DNA from: Flavobacterium psychroterrae
Lineage (GTDB): Bacteria; Bacteroidota; Bacteroidia; Flavobacteriales; Flavobacteriaceae
Assembly (NCBI RefSeq): GCF_018380615.1
Contig: NZ_JAGYVZ010000001.1
Location: 29,623-93,622 of the forward strand
Reading direction: 5' to 3'
Length of the DNA stretch: 64,000 bases
Every line of letters begins with the position of its first letter. Within the stretch, counting starts at the first letter, position 1. The translations under genes and the position numbers were made by a program. A model generated the notes under the pieces. The model saw only the letters and a program-made list of their open reading frames with translations, searched no databases and was not told the origin of the DNA. Shown here one piece after another: positions 34,561 through 43,198 of the stretch.

Positions 34561-34568
34561 TAAATTTG
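34561..34568 (+). promoter_or_regulatory. -7 box for the AraC-type gene
   Basis: TAAATTTG, an exact match to TAnnTTTG, 33 bases before the ATG. The -33 region is not convincing. Confidence 0.45.
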
Positions 34569-34601
34569 CAGGCGCAATAGTTTTCATTAGAAATTTACAA
34601 A

Positions 34602-35480
34602 ATGAATATAAAAAGGTTAGAAATTAAAAAAAACATTCAAAAACCGGAAGATAAAAATTTATCATTTCGCGTTTTTGATTTAAATACCGTAAATATTCAG
34701 GATTATTTACAACCGCATAAAAACGATCATTTTTGCATTATAATTGTTGAAGCAGGAAAAATAAATGTTCAGATCGAAGAGAAAATTCATTATCTGAAAG
34801 CAGGAAAAATTTCTATTATTTTTCCTGACCAAGTTCATTCTTTATCTGATTTAAGTGAGGATTTAAAAGGCAAAATTATTTTATTTGAAGAAGTTTTGTT
34901 TTGTTCTGATATTCTTAAAAATGAATTGAGTGCTTATAATGTAAATCTTTCGGCAAATTTAAATTCCACGATGCTTTTAAATCCGGAATTTACAGAGGCT
35001 CTTTTTCTGATTCAGAATATCCAGAATATTTATAACAATCCAAGTCTTGTCAAAAAGGAACAGGCACGTTTTTATATCAAAGTCTTTTTACTGGGACTTA
35101 TTGAATCTATTCACGGTCAGCATCCTGTATTATTACAAAAGGCAAATCAGCATGTTTATATTGGTTTTAAAAAACTATTAAACGAGCAATATAAAAGCGA
35201 ACGTACTGTTCAATATTACGCTTCCGAACTTATGGTTACGCCAAAAAAACTGAATGAAATTACAAAAAAACATTGCGGAGAAACGGCTATTAATGCGATT
35301 CATAACAGAATCCTGACCGAAATCAAAAGGCAATTAATGTTTTCTGATCTTTCTCATAAAGAAATTGCGTTTGATCTGGGTTTTAGTTCTCCATCGGCAT
35401 TAAATAAATTTGTGAAGGCTAAATTAAAAGAAACTCCAACGGAACTTCAGCAAGAGCTGGCGCAAATTTATACCGCGTAG
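34602..35480 (+). CDS. AraC-family transcriptional regulator
   Basis: A 292-residue regulator with an N-terminal cupin-like sensing domain (FCIIIVEAGKINVQIEEKIHYLKAGKISIIFPDQVHSL) and a C-terminal double helix-turn-helix (about 195-290): VQYYASELMVTPKKLNEITKK, then LSHKEIAFDLGFSSPSALNKFVKAKLKETPTEL. The gene lies 69 bases upstream of an iron alcohol dehydrogenase on the same strand, with a separate -7 box between them, so it is a plausible regulator of that gene. Confidence 0.9.
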   Translation: MNIKRLEIKKNIQKPEDKNLSFRVFDLNTVNIQDYLQPHKNDHFCIIIVEAGKINVQIEEKIHYLKAGKISIIFPDQVHSLSDLSEDLKGKIILFEEVLFCSDILKNELSAYNVNLSANLNSTMLLNPEFTEALFLIQNIQNIYNNPSLVKKEQARFYIKVFLLGLIESIHGQHPVLLQKANQHVYIGFKKLLNEQYKSERTVQYYASELMVTPKKLNEITKKHCGETAINAIHNRILTEIKRQLMFSDLSHKEIAFDLGFSSPSALNKFVKAKLKETPTELQQELAQIYTA

Positions 35481-35516
35481 TCTTGTTTGTATAACATCGC
35501 CGCTCCCACTCGCCTA

Positions 35517-35524
35517 TATCTTTG
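35517..35524 (+). promoter_or_regulatory. -7 box for the iron alcohol dehydrogenase gene
   Basis: TATCTTTG matches TAnnTTTG and lies 25 bases before the ATG. The nearest TTTG upstream is 27 bases away, longer than usual, which would fit a promoter that needs an activator. Confidence 0.5.
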
Positions 35525-35549
35525 CCTCAATAATTAATACTAATTAAAG

Positions 35550-36701
35550 ATGAGCAAATTATTTGTTGCAGGTGAGGTTTTCCATGGTCCGGGAAGTCTT
35601 GAAGAATTGAAAAATATTAAAGGAAAAAAAGCTTTTATTGTTACTGGTGGAAGTTCAATGAAAAAAAGCGGAACGTTAGATAAAGCAATAGCGTATTTGA
35701 ATGAAGCTGGTATAGAAACTACTGTATTTGATGGTGTTGAGGAAGATCCGTCATCTGCTACAAGTTTTAAAGGTGCTGAAGCTATGCGAGCATTTCAGCC
35801 TGACTGGATTGTTGGTTTAGGTGGATGTTCAGCAATTGATGCTGCAAAAACAATGTGGATTTTCTATGAATATCCGGATACTGATTTTGATTCATTAATC
35901 AAACCTTTCAATGTTCCTGTATTGAGAAACAAAGCTAAGTTTATAGCAATTCCTTCTACAAGCGGAACCGGAACTGAAACTACTGGTCTTGCAGTAATTA
36001 CAGATCGTGAAAAAGGGGTTAAATATCCTATCGTATCTTATGAATTAACGCCTGATGTTGCTATTATTGATGGTGAAATCTGTGCTTCAATGCCGGCTCA
36101 CGTCACTTCAAATACAGGATTAGATGCTTTAACGCATTGTGTTGAAGCTTACGTTTCTAACATTGATGATAATTTTGCTGATGTTCTGGCAAAAGGTGGA
36201 TTGGCTATTGTTTTTGACAATTTGAAAGAAGCGGTTAAAAATCCATCGAATATTACAGCGCGTCAAAATATGCACGATGCTTCGTTTATGGGAGGTTTGG
36301 CTTTTAATAATGCGTGGTTGGGAATTGTACATTCACTTTCTCACCAGGTTGGTGCTTTGTTTGGCGTTCCTCACGGATGTGCCAATGCCATTTTCCTGCC
36401 TAACGTGATTCGTTACAACTCTAAAGTAAGTACTCGTTTTCCTGATCTTGCAAAAGTTATTGGTAAAGAAACTACCGAAGAATTAGCTCAGGCAATTGAA
36501 GCTCTACGTCTTGACGTTAACAATATTGGTTCTATTAAGGAATTTGGTGTTTCGCAGGAAGACTGGGATGCAAAACTGGATTATATGGCTACTAATGCTT
36601 TGGCGGATCCATGTACTGGTTTTAATCCTAGAAAACCAACTATTGACGAATTAAAAGCTATTTATCAGGCTTGTTATAATGGTGAAGTGGTGAATTTTTA
36701 A
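35550..36701 (+). CDS. Iron-containing (group III) alcohol dehydrogenase
   Basis: A 383-residue enzyme. The metal ligands Asp192, His196 (GLDALTHCVEAYVS), His261 (IVHSLSHQVG) and His275 (GVPHGCANA) fall at the same spacing as in FucO-type enzymes. The cofactor region GLGGCSAIDAAK has Cys where many members have Gly-Ser (GGGSxxD). It would interconvert alcohols and aldehydes with NAD(P)H. Codon use looks strongly biased (many GCT, GGT, AAA), hinting at high expression, which is an impression and not a calculation. A strong terminator follows. Confidence 0.92.
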   Translation: MSKLFVAGEVFHGPGSLEELKNIKGKKAFIVTGGSSMKKSGTLDKAIAYLNEAGIETTVFDGVEEDPSSATSFKGAEAMRAFQPDWIVGLGGCSAIDAAKTMWIFYEYPDTDFDSLIKPFNVPVLRNKAKFIAIPSTSGTGTETTGLAVITDREKGVKYPIVSYELTPDVAIIDGEICASMPAHVTSNTGLDALTHCVEAYVSNIDDNFADVLAKGGLAIVFDNLKEAVKNPSNITARQNMHDASFMGGLAFNNAWLGIVHSLSHQVGALFGVPHGCANAIFLPNVIRYNSKVSTRFPDLAKVIGKETTEELAQAIEALRLDVNNIGSIKEFGVSQEDWDAKLDYMATNALADPCTGFNPRKPTIDELKAIYQACYNGEVVNF

Positions 36702-36725
36702 GTTTAAAATTCATACACTAATTTT

Positions 36726-36762
36726 AAAATGGACAGTTATATTTTTAGCTGTCCATTTTTTT
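36726..36762 (+). terminator. Rho-independent terminator after the iron alcohol dehydrogenase
   Basis: AAATGGACAG pairs with CTGTCCATTT around a 12-base loop, followed by a T-rich tail. Confidence 0.85.
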
Positions 36763-36796
36763 GTTGTGTTTTTTTGCGTGTTTTTTTAAACACATA

Positions 36797-36816
36797 GTTC
36801 CAATAGCTATCGGAAC
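36797..36816. repeat. Inverted copy of the GTTCCGATAGCTATCGGAAC palindrome family
   Basis: GTTCCAATAGCTATCGGAAC preceded by AACACATA, which is the reverse complement of the TATGTGTT flank of the other copies. It therefore lies in the opposite orientation to the one at 37184. Confidence 0.7.
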
Positions 36817-36884
36817 ATAGATTTTTGGATTCTTAAAAAGGGTATTTTTTTGATTATGCCAATCAAGATTTAAAAGCCGAAATT

Positions 36885-37040
36885 TGTGCCGTTAGGCACT
36901 AAATATTGGTAGTTAATAGGAATCCAAATGAATCTAATGTGCCGTAGGTACTTAACAATTATCATTATGTTGCGTACTTACGGCACGCCAACGTATTGCT
37001 AATCTATATTATCTATCAATATTTAGTACCTAGCGGCACA
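36885..37040. repeat. Nested inverted repeat (GTGCCG ... CGGCAC)
   Basis: A 28-base arm beginning TGTGCCGTTAGGCACTAAAT (36885-36912) matches the reverse complement of 37013-37040 at 24 of 28 positions. Inside, GTGCCGTAGGTAC (36939-36951) pairs with GTACTTACGGCAC (36974-36986). The transcript of either strand could form a long two-tier hairpin. Downstream, AACTCCTAAAGGAGTATATC resembles the CTCCAGCGGAG motif at 57.6 kb. This 680-base gap contains no gene. Confidence 0.72.
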
Positions 37041-37183
37041 TTTCAACTCTTGGTTCGCAACATTTAACTCCTAAAGGAGTATATCTTGTAGAGAATACGT
37101 CTCACTTTTTTTATTACGCATAACTTTATATGTGAAAGAAACATGTTTCTTTTTTGTTTTCTTCATTTTGCACATAAATCTAT

Positions 37184-37203
37184 GTTCCGATAACTATCGG
37201 AAC
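37184..37203. repeat. Copy of the GTTCCGATAGCTATCGGAAC palindrome family
   Basis: GTTCCGATAACTATCGGAAC followed by TATGTGTTAAAA, with ATGTGAAAGAAACATGTTTCT upstream as at 20.83 kb. Confidence 0.7.
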
Positions 37204-37307
37204 TATGTGTTAAAATATTTTTTTAGTTATATAAAAAAGCATTTCTTATTCTGAAAAACAAGTACATCTACAACTAATTTTATTACGTTTTTTATACTAC
37301 TATTATA

Positions 37308-37315
37308 TATCTTTG
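37308..37315 (+). promoter_or_regulatory. -7 box for the TPR/LuxR-like regulator gene
   Basis: TATCTTTG, an exact TAnnTTTG match 69 bases before the start codon. The -33 region is T-rich (ACGTTTTTTATAC) without a clear TTG. Confidence 0.4.
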
Positions 37316-37384
37316 GTTTAGAAATCTTTAAACTTTATTACAATTAAAGATTAAACCAAAATTCTATACAAACCAACCGTTACA

Positions 37385-39307
37385 ATGATTACATCAGGAA
37401 TTAAATTGTCTAAAACTCTTTTTATAACATTGCTTTCTTTTTTTATAATAAGTACTTCTTACGGACAAAAAACCAAGAATGAGTTACTGAAATTAATTGG
37501 GCAGAAAGACTTATCCATAGAAAAAAAATGCGATTATTTACGTGAACTTAGCTCTTGTTATAAAAAAACAGATACCATAAAAGCGTATAACTATGCTAAT
37601 CAGGCATTAAAGCTAGCGCGTGAAGAAAAAGACATAAAGAGTCAGGCTATTGCATATGAAGCCCTTTCAGACATTGCCCGATTTCTTGATAATGTATCGC
37701 TACAAATAAAATTTGCCGATTCCAGTTATACTTTAGCCACAGCATCCAAAGATTTAAAAGCAATATCATATGCCAATTATGCCATTGCTTACAAAAATGA
37801 ATTTATTGGAAATAAGGAAAAATACATTGACTACATGCTCAGGTCACTTTCTTATTTTGAAAAAAATAAAATGCGATATGACAAACTGGTGAATGGATAT
37901 GAGAATCTGGGCGCGTATTTTATAGATCATAACGATCTTATTCTTTCTGAAAAATACAATAAAAAGGCTTTGGATTTAGCTTACGAAAGTAAAAATCAGG
38001 TTAATATCGCCAATGGTTTAACGAGCTGGGCACTTTTATTGGTACGAAAAGCAGAACAAAAAAACCCTGCAGATCTCCATTTACTTCAAACTGCAGAAAA
38101 CGATTATCTGAAAGCGATTGAAATATTCGAAAATGAAAAAAGAAAGGGAAATATTATTGGTTCTTACGGCAGAACCTGCTTAAATCTAACCAGTCTTTAT
38201 TTGTATCACTTTTTTGAAACCGAGCCCGAAAAAACTTTAGCACATTTACAAAAAACAGAAGCCGTTTGCCTCGAATTAAATGAACCAATGCAGCTTATGG
38301 TTTTGTATGGCCAGCAAGCACAATATTATACGAACTTGAATGATATACCAAACGTTGAAAAGGTATTGAAAAAAGTGGCAGATATTATTGCTGAATACCC
38401 AAAAATAAACCCACGGTATTTTGCCTTGCTTTATAAAAATTATATGGATTTGGCAGACATAAAAAATGATTTTGCTTCGTATAAAAAATACTTCAATCTG
38501 TATGATAAAGCGATTGCAGTTATGATGGAAAAGGAAAACAGAGCTAGAGAATACAATGCTTCGGTACGTTTTGAAACAGAAAAAAAATCGCAGCAAATTA
38601 AATTATTGACGGACAATTTAGAATACCGAAAGAAAATCAATTACTTGTATATAGCGCTTTTGGTTTTTGTGTTTTTTACATTGGCTTTTATGCTGCGTTC
38701 GTATCATTTTAGACAAAGATCCTATATCAAAACCAATTTATTACTTCAAAAAGCAAACGAAGAAGTGACTCTTTTAGCCAAACTTAAGGAGGAAGAAGCG
38801 ATGATTGCTATTCTGGAATCTGAATTGACAGAGAAGGAACTTCAAATTGCGATTCAGGAAAAAATATTGACGGAACAGCAAAAAAATAAGCTGCAGCAGG
38901 AATTAATGACAAATAACCTTCAATTAGAAAAAAAGAATGAAGTTCTAAAAGACATTCAGAATAAATTGTCGGTCATGAAATCTGAAAAGTCTACGGATAT
39001 AAAAACAATCTCAAAAACCATTGACAAAAGCATGGAAGTCGATGACGAATTTGAGTTATTAAAAAGCAGTCTGGAGAATACAAATCCTGTGTTTTTTTCG
39101 ACTTTACAGGAAAAGGCTTCGGGAACTTTGACCAAGCTGGATTTTAAATATTGCGGCTATATAAAGTTAGGAATGAGTACGAAGGAAATCGCCAATCACA
39201 TGAATATTGAAACTCAAAGTATGCGAATGGCACGTTACAGAATTAAACAAAAACTAAATCTGGACCGAGAAACTGATTTGGATTCGTATATCATGTCGGT
39301 TCAGTAA
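37385..39307 (+). CDS. TPR-containing membrane regulator with LuxR-like helix-turn-helix
   Basis: A 640-residue protein. Order: signal peptide or anchor (about 1-27), TPR-like helical repeats (about 40-390), one membrane helix (INYLYIALLVFVFFTLAFML, about 419-437), coiled coil (about 450-540), then a C-terminal LuxR-type helix-turn-helix: YIKLGMSTKEIANHMNIETQSMRMARYRIKQKL. This layout is common in Bacteroidota and places a periplasmic TPR sensor and a cytoplasmic DNA-binding domain on one chain. The signal and targets are unknown. The next genes on the same strand are small membrane or exported proteins. Confidence 0.85.
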   Translation: MITSGIKLSKTLFITLLSFFIISTSYGQKTKNELLKLIGQKDLSIEKKCDYLRELSSCYKKTDTIKAYNYANQALKLAREEKDIKSQAIAYEALSDIARFLDNVSLQIKFADSSYTLATASKDLKAISYANYAIAYKNEFIGNKEKYIDYMLRSLSYFEKNKMRYDKLVNGYENLGAYFIDHNDLILSEKYNKKALDLAYESKNQVNIANGLTSWALLLVRKAEQKNPADLHLLQTAENDYLKAIEIFENEKRKGNIIGSYGRTCLNLTSLYLYHFFETEPEKTLAHLQKTEAVCLELNEPMQLMVLYGQQAQYYTNLNDIPNVEKVLKKVADIIAEYPKINPRYFALLYKNYMDLADIKNDFASYKKYFNLYDKAIAVMMEKENRAREYNASVRFETEKKSQQIKLLTDNLEYRKKINYLYIALLVFVFFTLAFMLRSYHFRQRSYIKTNLLLQKANEEVTLLAKLKEEEAMIAILESELTEKELQIAIQEKILTEQQKNKLQQELMTNNLQLEKKNEVLKDIQNKLSVMKSEKSTDIKTISKTIDKSMEVDDEFELLKSSLENTNPVFFSTLQEKASGTLTKLDFKYCGYIKLGMSTKEIANHMNIETQSMRMARYRIKQKLNLDRETDLDSYIMSVQ

Positions 39308-39464
39308 AATCAATACTTCGCGCGTTTTTCTGCTTCAAATTTACTGATCTTGTAGATACAAAATAGATGCCTAAATGATCGCTGTAGATGGTAAGTAGAT
39401 ACAGAATTTATGTTTTTTGAATATTTGATGTGTAGTTTTGAATTGAATTTTAAATCTACAAATC

Positions 39465-39797
39465 ATGAACAAAAAGACGCTTTCAATTATTTCTTACATT
39501 ACCATTATTGGATGGGTAATCGCTTATGTAAATTACAATAAACTTACAGTTAAAGATTCTCTTACGAGATTTCACCTGAAACAAGGTTTAGGAATCGCAA
39601 TACTTGGAATTGTAATTTCTGTTGCATTGACGATAATTGCAGTTGTTGTACCAACTTTAGCAAGTATTTTAAGTCTGGTAAATATTGTAGTTTTAGTATT
39701 ATGGGTTATGGGAATAATTAATGCTAATAATGAGCAGGAAATTCCTGTTCCTATTGTAGGTAAATTATTTACTGACAAATTTGATTTTATCAAATAA
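39465..39797 (+). CDS. DUF4870-like small membrane protein
   Basis: A 110-residue protein with three hydrophobic segments (about 5-20, 42-62 and 66-86). The phrase FHLKQGLGIAILGIVISV, with an amphipathic FHxxQ lead-in to a membrane helix, is the DUF4870 pattern. The tail PIVGKLFTDKFDFIK is typical. Function unknown. A terminator follows, so it is probably separate from the next gene. Confidence 0.78.
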   Translation: MNKKTLSIISYITIIGWVIAYVNYNKLTVKDSLTRFHLKQGLGIAILGIVISVALTIIAVVVPTLASILSLVNIVVLVLWVMGIINANNEQEIPVPIVGKLFTDKFDFIK

Positions 39798-39810
39798 TTA
39801 TAAAAATTTA

Positions 39811-39851
39811 GCCAGTATAAAGACGCATGTTTTTGTGCTGGTTTCTTTTTT
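39811..39851 (+). terminator. Rho-independent terminator after the DUF4870 gene
   Basis: GCCAGTATAAAGAC pairs with GTTTTTGTGCTGGT (14 pairs including wobbles) around loop GCAT, followed by TTCTTTTTT. Confidence 0.75.
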
Positions 39852-39886
39852 AGGGAATGAAATGTAAAAAACAAAAATTCAGCAAA

Positions 39887-40645
39887 ATGAAAAAATTTCA
39901 ACTATTACTGTTATTAATCTATATTCCTAATTTAATATACAGCCAGATTATCGACAACAATATTCATGGATACTATAAATCTAAATCAGATTCAAGCATT
40001 TATTCGTTTTTTGAGTTTGATGGAAATGGTAAAGTAAATATCGTCGGAATGGGGACCGGCGATTACTTTACCAAAGGCGATTCGCTGATTGTATATCCGG
40101 ATAAAAGCATTTTTAAATTTAAAATAAAAGGCAATACTTTAATTGGCGCTTCGAGCTGGGTTGAAAAACAAACCTGGATTAAAAAAGATACGGTTGTTGC
40201 CAATAACCGAAAGGACGCTGCTGCCTCTAAGAAAAAAGCGGAACTACTGCACGAATATTACAAGATATCGCAAACAAAATCGTCACTTGATTTTGCGCTG
40301 AATGAGAAAACGTTAAAAGCTCAGGAAGAAAAAATGAGCCAGCTATGTAATCAGGGACTCAGCAAAGCTTGTCTGGATTATTTTGGGATGATGCTTATTG
40401 CAGATCAGGGTTTGGGTGCGCTATTGAGCAATCAAAAAAATGATAAACCCATAACTGTTAATCCAGAAATTATTAAACTTGGCAATAAAATTATTGCGCA
40501 GGGTGAACCTGAAGGTTATACTGTTTTAGGCGCTTATTATTTCTATTTGGGTCAAAAGGAAAAAGCGGTGGAACAATGGAATATTGGGGCAGATAAAGGA
40601 AGTCAGAAATCTGCAATGGCTTTACTGCAGGTTGAAATGGAATAA
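39887..40645 (+). CDS. Exported protein of unknown function with Sel1/TPR-like tail
   Basis: A 252-residue protein from ATG 39887, which places the signal peptide (MKKFQLLLLLIYIPNLIYSQ) at the N-terminus; an upstream ATG at 39857 would bury it. The first part (about 25-95) is a small beta-rich domain (HGYYKSKSDSSIYSFFEFDGNG). A Lys-rich helical middle follows, and the tail has Sel1/TPR-like helices (GYTVLGAYYFYLGQKEKAVEQW). I do not recognise the family of the N-terminal domain. Periplasmic or outer-membrane attached by inference. Confidence 0.72.
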   Translation: MKKFQLLLLLIYIPNLIYSQIIDNNIHGYYKSKSDSSIYSFFEFDGNGKVNIVGMGTGDYFTKGDSLIVYPDKSIFKFKIKGNTLIGASSWVEKQTWIKKDTVVANNRKDAAASKKKAELLHEYYKISQTKSSLDFALNEKTLKAQEEKMSQLCNQGLSKACLDYFGMMLIADQGLGALLSNQKNDKPITVNPEIIKLGNKIIAQGEPEGYTVLGAYYFYLGQKEKAVEQWNIGADKGSQKSAMALLQVEME

Positions 40646-40730
40646 ATTATTAAATTTAAACCTCCTTTTTATCTTCTAAATTCTAGCAAAAAATAAACTA
40701 AAACGTTTAAAACTAACTATTAAACTTATC

Positions 40731-41258
40731 ATGAATCAATTAATTATTCTTACTACTCTTTTTTTAAGCAGCTTTTTTTCTTCTACAGAAATTAAAACTT
40801 CTGGCGAAATAAAATTATCTATAGAAATTTCTGAAAATCAGTTTAAAAAAGAGGATTTTAATGATGGCGAAGCAGCAAAAAAGTGGCTGTTAAAAGCTAT
40901 TGATCAGTTTTTTAAGGAAACTGTTGAAATGGAGAATATTACAACGAAAGCATACAATGAATATAAAATGGATGCGATGAATATCGATATGGACGGCGGA
41001 ATGACTTTACCTGCGTTTGAAAAAAAATGGAAAAGTAAATTTAATACGAAACGTGCTGGTTATGAAGGTTTTTTAATTTCGGCACAGGATTGGAACAAGA
41101 TTAGCGTTACGAGTTGTTTGCTTATGAATACGACAAAGGATAATGGTTTTCTTTTTAGAGTTGTTCTTAAAGATGTTGTGTCTAAAGAAATTTTTAAACG
41201 AGATATCAAAATAATTCCTTCAGGAAAATCTTTTTTAATTGCAGATGTTCTGGAATAA
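40731..41258 (+). CDS. Exported protein of unknown function
   Basis: A 175-residue protein with an N-terminal signal-like stretch (MNQLIILTTLFLSSFFSS). The rest is charged with an alternating strand/helix look: KWLLKAIDQFFKETVEM, MTLPAFEKKWKSKFN, GFLFRVVLKDVV. No motif or family is recognised. It stands between two other small envelope proteins of similar style, 85 bases after the first and 43 before the lipoprotein, so the three may form one unit. Confidence 0.65.
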   Translation: MNQLIILTTLFLSSFFSSTEIKTSGEIKLSIEISENQFKKEDFNDGEAAKKWLLKAIDQFFKETVEMENITTKAYNEYKMDAMNIDMDGGMTLPAFEKKWKSKFNTKRAGYEGFLISAQDWNKISVTSCLLMNTTKDNGFLFRVVLKDVVSKEIFKRDIKIIPSGKSFLIADVLE

Positions 41259-41301
41259 CTGTAAATTAGAATATATACTAAATAACTACAAAAATTTTAA
41301 A

Positions 41302-41838
41302 ATGACTTCGAAAATAAAACTCTTATCTCTACTATTACTTTCCATATTCATGCAATCCTGCCAAAATACTCCTGAAGAATATTTTGACAGAACTGCTTTG
41401 AACACAAATACTTTAACGGAATTTGGCGGAAAGGATTTCAGAACAATGGAACAGAATAAAAAAGGAAATCAGCTTTTGGCTTTTGATGACAAAAGTACAT
41501 TTCCTGCAAAATCTTATGAAGATCATATTCTACGATTTAAAATTCCGTACATCGATCAGATTATTGGAAAAATAAAGGACTTAAAACCTACGGAAGAAAC
41601 TACGCCTTTAATCAATGCTTCATTAGATTTATTTGAATTTGTAAAAGGTAAATACAAAACCGATTACATCAAAATTGCCAAACTAATGGAAAGTAATGCG
41701 CCTCAGGAAGAAATTGACAATGCAATTGCTGAAATGGAAAAAACATCGTTTCCTGAGTTTGATGCCAAGTATAAAAAAGTATGGGATCTTGCTATGCCTT
41801 ATGCAAAAGAACACGGAATTCAGGTAAGTACTTATTAA
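41302..41838 (+). CDS. Lipoprotein of unknown function
   Basis: A 178-residue protein. MTSKIKLLSLLLLSIFMQSC is a lipoprotein signal with lipobox ending FMQSC, so Cys20 becomes the acylated first residue. The mature part is mostly helical and charged (YIDQIIGKIKDLKP, EEIDNAIAEMEKTSFPEFDAKY). No family recognised. ATG 41302 is chosen because a longer frame from 41239 overlaps the previous gene and hides the lipobox. Confidence 0.72.
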   Translation: MTSKIKLLSLLLLSIFMQSCQNTPEEYFDRTALNTNTLTEFGGKDFRTMEQNKKGNQLLAFDDKSTFPAKSYEDHILRFKIPYIDQIIGKIKDLKPTEETTPLINASLDLFEFVKGKYKTDYIKIAKLMESNAPQEEIDNAIAEMEKTSFPEFDAKYKKVWDLAMPYAKEHGIQVSTY

Positions 41839-41850
41839 AATAATCAGGCT

Positions 41851-42210
41851 TATATATACTGGGTGATTTTTACCGCAAAGGGCACAAAGTTTTTTTATAG
41901 TAGAGTGTGTTGACAAACACAAAGTTCACAAAGCTATGTATTGACCTAGCTTTGTGAACTTTGTGTTTTTGTAGATTCTTGCTTAGTAAAAAAACTTTGC
42001 GTGCTCTGTGGTATATTTTTTTTCCGAACTTTTGGTTATATATACTGGGTGATTTTTACCGCAAAGGGCACAAATTTTTTTTATAGTAGAGTGTGTTGAA
42101 AAACACAAAGTTCACAAATCTTTGTGTTTATTTAGCTTTGTGAACTTTGTGTTTTTTTAGATTCTGCTTGGTAAGAAATTTTTGCGTGCTCTGTGGTAAT
42201 TTTTTTTCTC
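41851..42210. repeat. Two tandem copies (186-base spacing) of a two-tier hairpin element
   Basis: The phrase TATATATACTGGGTGATTTT starts both copies, at 41851 and 42037. Each copy has an outer inverted pair (ACCGCAAAGGGCACAAAG and CTTTGCGTGCTCTGTGGTA) and an inner pair built from ACACAAAGTTCACAAA and TTTGTGAACTTTGTGT. In copy 1 the inner arms are perfect over 22 bases (41915-41936 and 41947-41968) around a 10-base loop. It is non-coding and lies between a lipoprotein gene and a converging DUF4249 gene. Confidence 0.8.
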
Positions 42211-42286
42211 TCTCCATAGGGTTTTGGGATTGATCTAAAATACAATCGTCTTTCATAACGAAAGAGGATTTTTTTATTTCTTAAAC

Positions 42287-42330
42287 AAAAAAAAAATACA
42301 CCTGACATAAATGATATGCCAGATGTATTT
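42287..42330 (-). terminator. Terminator of the sigma/FecR/TonB-receptor/DUF4249 operon
   Basis: On the minus strand AAATACATCTGGCAT pairs with ATGTCAGGTGTATTT (15 pairs, two wobble), followed by ten or more T. It lies 25 bases after the DUF4249 stop. Confidence 0.85.
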
Positions 42331-42354
42331 ACAAATCAACCTTCAATTAAATTT

Positions 42355-43194
42355 TTATTTTACTGTGTATAAAATATGGTTTGTTTCACAAAGTCTAAAA
42401 TAGCCTAGTGCAAAATTATTAGTATCCGTTGTATTTAAAATGTTACCTCTAATATTTCCCGGTACTGAACCAAATGGGTTCGAACTTGCAGCTTCTAAAA
42501 TTAAATTCATGTAATTATAAAAGTTCTTAGAAATACCACGATGTGTTATTTCCATAATTTTTCCCGGTTTTAAATCAGTACCTCCAAACTTTTCATTTAT
42601 TTCATTCCCATTAACAAATTCATCACTTGATACTGTATATTCCGGATAAGCCAGGTAATCTATTTTATAATCTGTCAGATAATAATTGACCTGATCAGCC
42701 GGGTCTTTATAATAAAATGATACTACAATAAAATCAGGTCCTGTTATATCAGGCATTAATTCCTGCTCTACTTTGTCAATTGGCGATACAGAAACTAATT
42801 TTTCAGTAGCCGTTAAACTTTGTCCATCGACTTGTACAAACAATTTATATTCCATGTTAATTGCAGGAACAAAATTAGTACAAACATATAAACCCGGCTC
42901 AGATTCATTGAATGTAAAAATATCTCCATTACTATTTTCGACTCTTACCTGTGCTCCGGAAACCTTTGGTACTTCGGGATTATAATAAGGAGCCATTCTG
43001 GTTATTTTTATTGATTGTTCGCTTCCGCTTGTTCCTTTTTCCCAAATTATCTCGGCATCGATCACTATTTTAGGATCTCCGGTTTCTAAATCAAGTTCAA
43101 CAATGTTGGAACAGGACGAAAAAAGTAAAACAAAAAGAAGACTAAATAAAGTAAATCCTTTACTTTTAAAATTATATTTTTTTAATCTTAGCAT
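42355..43194 (-). CDS. DUF4249 outer-membrane lipoprotein, partner of the TonB receptor
   Basis: A 279-residue lipoprotein with signal and lipobox (FTLFSLLFVLLFSSCSN). The mature protein is beta-rich with the DUF4249 pattern: IVIDAEIIWEKG, SIKITRMAPYYN, VSGAQVRVENSNGD, YKLFVQVDGQSLTATE, and late NILEAASSNPFGSVPGNIRGN-type loop residues. In Bacteroidota DUF4249 genes regularly follow TonB-receptor genes of this class, as here (4-base gap). It is probably an accessory surface lipoprotein in uptake or sensing. ATG 43194 is used; the longer frame overlaps the receptor. Confidence 0.85.
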   Translation of the reverse strand: MLRLKKYNFKSKGFTLFSLLFVLLFSSCSNIVELDLETGDPKIVIDAEIIWEKGTSGSEQSIKITRMAPYYNPEVPKVSGAQVRVENSNGDIFTFNESEPGLYVCTNFVPAINMEYKLFVQVDGQSLTATEKLVSVSPIDKVEQELMPDITGPDFIVVSFYYKDPADQVNYYLTDYKIDYLAYPEYTVSSDEFVNGNEINEKFGGTDLKPGKIMEITHRGISKNFYNYMNLILEAASSNPFGSVPGNIRGNILNTTDTNNFALGYFRLCETNHILYTVK

Positions 43195-43198
43195 ACTA

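Noticed and set aside
41239..41301. Longer start of the lipoprotein overlapping the previous gene
   Set aside because: The ATG at 41302 places a proper lipoprotein signal at the N-terminus; the longer form would hide it.
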